From positions 3,966,189-4,030,188 of the forward strand of contig NZ_CP049246.1 in NCBI RefSeq assembly GCF_011046555.1: a stretch of DNA of 64,000 nt. The letters run 5' to 3'. This document shows positions 59,855 through 64,000 of the stretch, piece after piece. Each line of letters begins with the position of its first letter. Positions within the stretch are counted from its first letter, which is position 1. Source of the stretch: Sphingobacterium lactis. GTDB lineage: Bacteria > Bacteroidota > Bacteroidia > Sphingobacteriales > Sphingobacteriaceae. The notes under the pieces were generated by a model. It ran no database searches. It saw nothing but the letters and a program-made list of their open reading frames with translations, and was not told the DNA's origin. Made by a program: the position numbers and the translations under genes.

Positions 59855-62800
59855 TTAAAAACCAATATTCAAACCGAAAATAAATGCTCTGGCTTGCGGA
59901 TAGCGTCCTGAATCCATACCAAAGCTGTCCATTCCGACCTCGGGATCAAAACCACTGTATTTCGTCAGCGTAAATACATTGTTCCCCGTTACATATAGAC
60001 GGACCTTATTCAATCGCATCCGTTCGGTCAAACCTGCTGGCAGGGTATAACCAAGGGTCAGGTTCTTTAGACGTAGATAGGAGCCATCCTCGACATAAAA
60101 ATCAGAGGTTTCGGAGAAATTTTTGTTGTTGTCACGCAGGGATACTCGCGGAAGATCGTTCGTTTTATTTTCCGGTGTCCAAGCATCCAGCACACCTTCC
60201 AACAGGTTATATTGCTGTCCGGCACCTGCATTTAAGGTCGTGAACTTCATCCCATTGAAAAGCTTGTTCCCTTGCACCCCTTGGAAGAACAAGTTCAGGT
60301 CAAAACCATGGTAGGAGGCATTGAAATTGAGCCCATACGAGAATGATGGATAGGCATTGCCGACGAACACGCGATCATCGGCATCAATCTTACCGTCCTT
60401 ATTGGCATCCTTAAAACGGAAATCGCCCGGTTGTGCATACGGCTGGATCAGTTGCCCATTCAGTGCATGTGCCTTCACCTCTTCTTCCGATTGGAAAATC
60501 CCATCCGTTTCCACCACTTTGTAGGAATAGAGCGATTCGCCGACCTGTAGGACTACAGGATTCAGGGTCCCACGGAAGCGGGAATTGACAGGCTGGGTCT
60601 GTACATCACCTGCCAAAGATTTGATTTCGTTCTTCACCGATGTCAGGCTACCGCCAATACCATATTGAAAGGCGCCTTCATTTTTGGATTGGTATTGGAT
60701 ACCCAATTCGAAACCACGATCCTGTACCGAGCCACCATTCACAATCTGGGTCTGTAATCCTGTCGTTCCCGGAAGCGGTAACTCCATGATCATATTATCG
60801 ATATCCTTAATGAAATAATCGGCAATGATCGATAGGCGGTTGTTCATAAAACCGAGGTCAAGTCCGACATTGGTCTGTTTGGATTTTGCCCAGGTCAAAT
60901 CTTCATTGGCCCATCTTGTTTCCGCCAAGTAGGTTACACGCTTCGGTGCATCACCCAAGAAAATCTGCGACCGTACTAAAAGTGGGTTAACGGCAAAAGG
61001 ATCCAAACTACCTAGATTGCCCAGCACACCATAACTTGCGCGAATTTTCAGATCCGATAGCCAAGCCACATCCTGAAGAAAGTCTTCCTTTTTCAAGGAC
61101 CACGCAAGAGCTGCGGAGCCATAATTCTGGAACCTGTTTTTCTTCGCCACCAAGGAGCTTCCATCACGTCTACCGATCAGGGAAAGCATATACTTTTCTT
61201 TGTAATTGTAATTCAGACGGGCCAGATAGGACACCAAAGTGGATTGTTGGAAACCATCCTGCGGTGTCAACGTTTCATCTGCATTCACGATATAACGAAG
61301 TGCAGGATCTTCACTGACGAAGTTGATCCCGACGATTTGGTTGTAGCGGGAATTGATCTTCTGGAAGTTAAATCCACCAAGCGCATCGAAATGATGATCT
61401 CCACGGTCCAACGTATATGTCAAGGTTTGCTCGGCAAGAACATCGCTTGATCGCGTATTGGTCAGGGTCAGCCTATTCGACAGTGAGGGTTTACCAATCT
61501 CAGGGACACGCGTTGTAAACTGCTTGAAATTATTGAACCCTTGCGTCATGCTGAAATTGGACCTGAACTTTAATCCTTCGATGAGTTTCACTTCTACATA
61601 TGGGTTTACCACCAAACTGTACATCGGGTTATCGATATCTAGACGTTTCAGGTAAGCTACGGGATTAATGACGTCTCCGTAAGCACCAGGACCATACTCG
61701 GCCGGCAATCCGGAGAAGGCGCCAGATTTATCATACACCGGAACATTGGTAGGATAATAGATGGCAGAAATAATAGCGCCGGTATAACCGTCACCAGTTG
61801 CGGCTCCATTTCCATTGTCATAATTCAAGTACAGATTCTCCCCGATCGTTAACCATGGTTTAATATCATGCTTAGCATTGATACGGAAGTTGTAGCGTTC
61901 GCTATAGGTGTTGAGCAGGATACCTTCACTCTTGCGGTAATTGAAACTGGAGTATAGTGTTGAATGTTCATTTCCACCATCAAGTGCAATATTATAATCT
62001 TGCATATACCCGTTCTGAATGATTTCATCCACCCAATTCGTGCGTGTGACCTGCCCATCTGGATATTTTGCGGCATCGTATGCAGGGTTTCTGTTCACTC
62101 CGGCATTGTCAGCTGCCTGATTGGCGATCATCGCCTTTTGTACAGCATTCAGAGGTTGCGGTTTCTTCCAGACGGATTGGAACCCTTGTTTTGCATCCAC
62201 ATCGATACTGATAGGTGCCTTCCGACCGGATTTCGTGGTCACCAAGATTACCCCACCGGAAGCACGCGCACCGTAAATGGAGGCTGCCGCATCCTTTAAA
62301 ACTGAAATGGAAGCGATATCATTGGGATTCAGCATCGGCACCCCTGAATAGATGGAACCATCCACGACATAGAGTGGCTGTTCACCGTTAATGCCCCCAA
62401 GACCTCGGATATTGATCCTGGGTTTGGATGTTGGATCTCCCCCTTCATTGGTCACAACCACCCCGGGAGCTTTTCCTTGCAAAACTTCGCCCAAATTATT
62501 CATCGAACGGGAGCTGGCTCTGTCCAGACCAACACTTGCAACAGACCCCGTGACTGTACTACGGCTCTGTTTACCATAGCCTACCACGACCACCTCGGAT
62601 AAAGTCTGGGTATCTTCCTGCAGAAGAATCGAATACTGTCCACGTTGGTCGATGGTCAGGTCTTGCGCCATATAGCCGACACTGCTGATATGCAGCACAT
62701 CGCCTATATTGGCTTTCAAGGAAAAAGTTCCTTGCCCATCGGTTTGCACAGTTTCTCCAGATGCCGTATTGCGAACGGAGATCCCTACCAATGGTTGACC

Positions 62801-62947
62801 ATTGGCATCCTTTACTGAACCGGTGATCTGCTGCTGCGAAAGGTGTTTCACAGGCATTCCGGGACGAAAGGTTTCGGCAGAAAGCTGCGCGTGGACACCA
62901 ACTTGGCAGCACAGCATGGCAGCAATCCATACAAAATTTTTCTTCAT
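59855..62947 (-). CDS. SusC/RagA family TonB-linked outer membrane protein
   Basis: 1030 residues. Signal peptide, then a carboxypeptidase-regulatory-like domain (QITGSVKDANGQPLVGISVR) and a plug with the SusC signature VLKDAAASIYGARASGGVIL. A large barrel follows, ending in ARAFIFGLNIGF. SEVVVVGYGKQSR is the family's TonB-box-like segment. First gene of the pair with the SusD-like lipoprotein. No sigma or anti-sigma gene lies upstream in the window. Confidence 0.96.
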   Translation of the reverse strand: MKKNFVWIAAMLCCQVGVHAQLSAETFRPGMPVKHLSQQQITGSVKDANGQPLVGISVRNTASGETVQTDGQGTFSLKANIGDVLHISSVGYMAQDLTIDQRGQYSILLQEDTQTLSEVVVVGYGKQSRSTVTGSVASVGLDRASSRSMNNLGEVLQGKAPGVVVTNEGGDPTSKPRINIRGLGGINGEQPLYVVDGSIYSGVPMLNPNDIASISVLKDAAASIYGARASGGVILVTTKSGRKAPISIDVDAKQGFQSVWKKPQPLNAVQKAMIANQAADNAGVNRNPAYDAAKYPDGQVTRTNWVDEIIQNGYMQDYNIALDGGNEHSTLYSSFNYRKSEGILLNTYSERYNFRINAKHDIKPWLTIGENLYLNYDNGNGAATGDGYTGAIISAIYYPTNVPVYDKSGAFSGLPAEYGPGAYGDVINPVAYLKRLDIDNPMYSLVVNPYVEVKLIEGLKFRSNFSMTQGFNNFKQFTTRVPEIGKPSLSNRLTLTNTRSSDVLAEQTLTYTLDRGDHHFDALGGFNFQKINSRYNQIVGINFVSEDPALRYIVNADETLTPQDGFQQSTLVSYLARLNYNYKEKYMLSLIGRRDGSSLVAKKNRFQNYGSAALAWSLKKEDFLQDVAWLSDLKIRASYGVLGNLGSLDPFAVNPLLVRSQIFLGDAPKRVTYLAETRWANEDLTWAKSKQTNVGLDLGFMNNRLSIIADYFIKDIDNMIMELPLPGTTGLQTQIVNGGSVQDRGFELGIQYQSKNEGAFQYGIGGSLTSVKNEIKSLAGDVQTQPVNSRFRGTLNPVVLQVGESLYSYKVVETDGIFQSEEEVKAHALNGQLIQPYAQPGDFRFKDANKDGKIDADDRVFVGNAYPSFSYGLNFNASYHGFDLNLFFQGVQGNKLFNGMKFTTLNAGAGQQYNLLEGVLDAWTPENKTNDLPRVSLRDNNKNFSETSDFYVEDGSYLRLKNLTLGYTLPAGLTERMRLNKVRLYVTGNNVFTLTKYSGFDPEVGMDSFGMDSGRYPQARAFIFGLNIGF

Positions 62948-63382
62948 GTAATTGAGTTGTTTAATACGCGTGATTATTAATTCCCCAACCGACTATGTTG
63001 GTTAAGGGAGGAGTTAGTTGACAATTTTATTTTATGATTAACTGTTGATTAATCGCTAAGATGTTCCTTTCAGGACCCCTAAGGTGTTTTTATTTCTTTG
63101 TTTTTTTTTGAATGGATAAATAGTTTTAGCATGATGTTGAAATGATATTTCAGCACAAATCTATTTGTTGAATATTACTCTAATGTTATCCAATCTTTAA
63201 GAATATGAAGGGAAATATGAAATGATAGGGAATTAAATCAAATGTGGGGAAAAGATTGCTTGAGGAGGAATGGATTCCACAGCGAAATTCAGGATAGCTT
63301 ATAACTCAGGTGAAGTCTATAGCATCCGGCAGAAAATGATTCTTTGCCTATAGGGAATAAGCAAAGAAACAAGTATAATAGA
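62948..63382. other. Upstream region of susC-like gene
   Basis: AT-rich, no gene. A minus-strand TAGATTTG (63156-63163) fits the -7 box and would give a leader of about 200 bases; no good -33 is seen. No known riboswitch was recognised. Confidence 0.4.
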
Positions 63383-63673
63383 TTAAAGATTCGGGTGATA
63401 ATCGCGGTCAATCTGATCCCGTAATTCCGGATGTTTTTTCACATATTTTGCGACAAAGGGACAATACACCATTACCTTTTTGTTCTTTTCCTTCGCGAAT
63501 GCAAAAGCACGTTCGGCAAGTGCTGTGGCTACTCCTTTTCCAGCCATGCTTTCCGGCACGACCGTATGCATCAGGGCGATGTCCTTCTTGTAAAATCGGT
63601 ATTCCAAACGGGCGATCTCATCACCTTCTGCATATTCGAACTGGAGGTTTTCTTCGTTGTTAATGATCTTCAT
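63383..63673 (-). CDS. Small GNAT-type N-acetyltransferase (YjdJ-like)
   Basis: 96 residues from ATG 63673 (MKIINNEENLQFEYAEG); longer frames add residues unlike the family. The acetyl-CoA loop is HTVVPESMAGKGVATALAE, and the C-terminal VYCPFVAKYVKKHPEL is typical of the minimal one-domain GNAT group. Substrate unknown. Confidence 0.88.
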   Translation of the reverse strand: MKIINNEENLQFEYAEGDEIARLEYRFYKKDIALMHTVVPESMAGKGVATALAERAFAFAKEKNKKVMVYCPFVAKYVKKHPELRDQIDRDYHPNL

Positions 63674-64000
63674 GATTTGCGTGTTTATTGTTGTGCTGTG
63701 TTCCTCTACAACAAACGAATCCTTGATTTTGTTGGTTGCTTGAGCAAACGATTTTATCAATAAAAAGGCGAAGCCGATCAGTCTGTACGATTACAACTTG
63801 TACAGCCCGGTCGACTTCACCATGGGTGACCGATACCTCGTTCGAAAGAATCGAAGCAAGGGTCTTGATTATAAAAACACGCGGATTACCGCATCAGGAA
63901 ACAGCGCTTGAATAAAGGGCTATTTAAATAACCAGGTAGCTAATTTCGTATCATCTTTTCCACTAAATTGCTTACTGATTGATTCCATATAATTCGCGTG
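63674..64000. other. Right edge: uncertain coding fragment
   Basis: On the plus strand 63773-63910 an open stretch encodes KPISLYDYNLYSPVDF and further MGDRYLVRKNRSKG before a stop, without a start codon. It looks protein-like and may be the broken 3' end of a gene; I cannot name it. On the minus strand a frame entering from the edge ends at 63941. Neither is certain. Confidence 0.3.

Overview
The window is chromosomal DNA of a Bacteroidota bacterium, most likely a Sphingobacterium or a close relative in the Sphingobacteriaceae. This rests on the gene families present: SusC/SusD pair, GLPGLI protein, Bacteroidota-type ECF sigma factors, carboxypeptidase-regulatory TonB receptors, DUF4292 and a split transketolase. 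Promoters also show the Bacteroidota -7 box TAnnTTTG, in front of rplS, pyrG, purB, rplM, nifU-like and others. No plasmid, phage or CRISPR genes are visible, and only one RNA gene (tRNA-Pro) was found.

Left third (1-16 kb) is accessory. It starts with an ECF sigma factor and an epimerase/Crp pair. An AT-rich two-gene cassette (GLPGLI protein plus TonB-type receptor) follows, flanked by a 134-bp direct repeat made from the 3' end of a glyoxalase-like gene. Next come an outer-membrane barrel protein and a two-gene operon encoding a minimal cholesterol-dependent-cytolysin-like protein with a small exported partner. A surface lipoprotein operon with a His-rich ZnuD-like TonB receptor follows, then a 1-kb gene-poor stretch with a large hairpin repeat and two small membrane proteins. 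tRNA-Pro closes the region and has a mirror-image fragment of its own 3' end.

The middle (16-50 kb) is mostly housekeeping: rplS, aldo/keto reductase, pyrG, yidC, acyl-CoA dehydrogenase, purB, a NifU-type Fe-S scaffold, and the two halves of transketolase running into an ECF sigma factor, a membrane protein with six copies of an F-x-VP-x-x-YF motif (probable anti-sigma) and a Spy-like protein. It continues with aminotransferase, SGNH hydrolase, RlmI-type methyltransferase, thioredoxin-like lipoprotein and the thrA-thrB-thrC operon, which has a Thr/Ile-rich leader peptide and an attenuator. Then come an NlpC/P60 hydrolase, a phosphoribosyltransferase and an envelope cluster (MltD-like transglycosylase, TatA, EnvC-like factor, DUF4292 lipoprotein, TPR protein). 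The ribosomal operon rplM-rpsI-rpsB-tsf ends this part.

The right part (50-64 kb) has an AI-2E family permease, an SDR dehydrogenase, an alkylation-repair pair (Ada-type methyltransferase plus AlkB), an ABC-F ATPase with a long leader, a small lipoprotein, an orphan HipB-like regulator, a SusC/SusD pair and a small GNAT protein.

Two intergenic regions (21.7-22.5 kb and 50.4-51.1 kb) carry composite arrays of two families of very large palindromes whose stems change in step between copies. A third hairpin family occurs at 13.9 and 51.3 kb. Degenerate ATCTCA-type arrays sit near several terminators. Starts were moved from the longest ORF where an internal start fits the family or spacing better. 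Family assignments come from recognised motifs and were not searched against a database.
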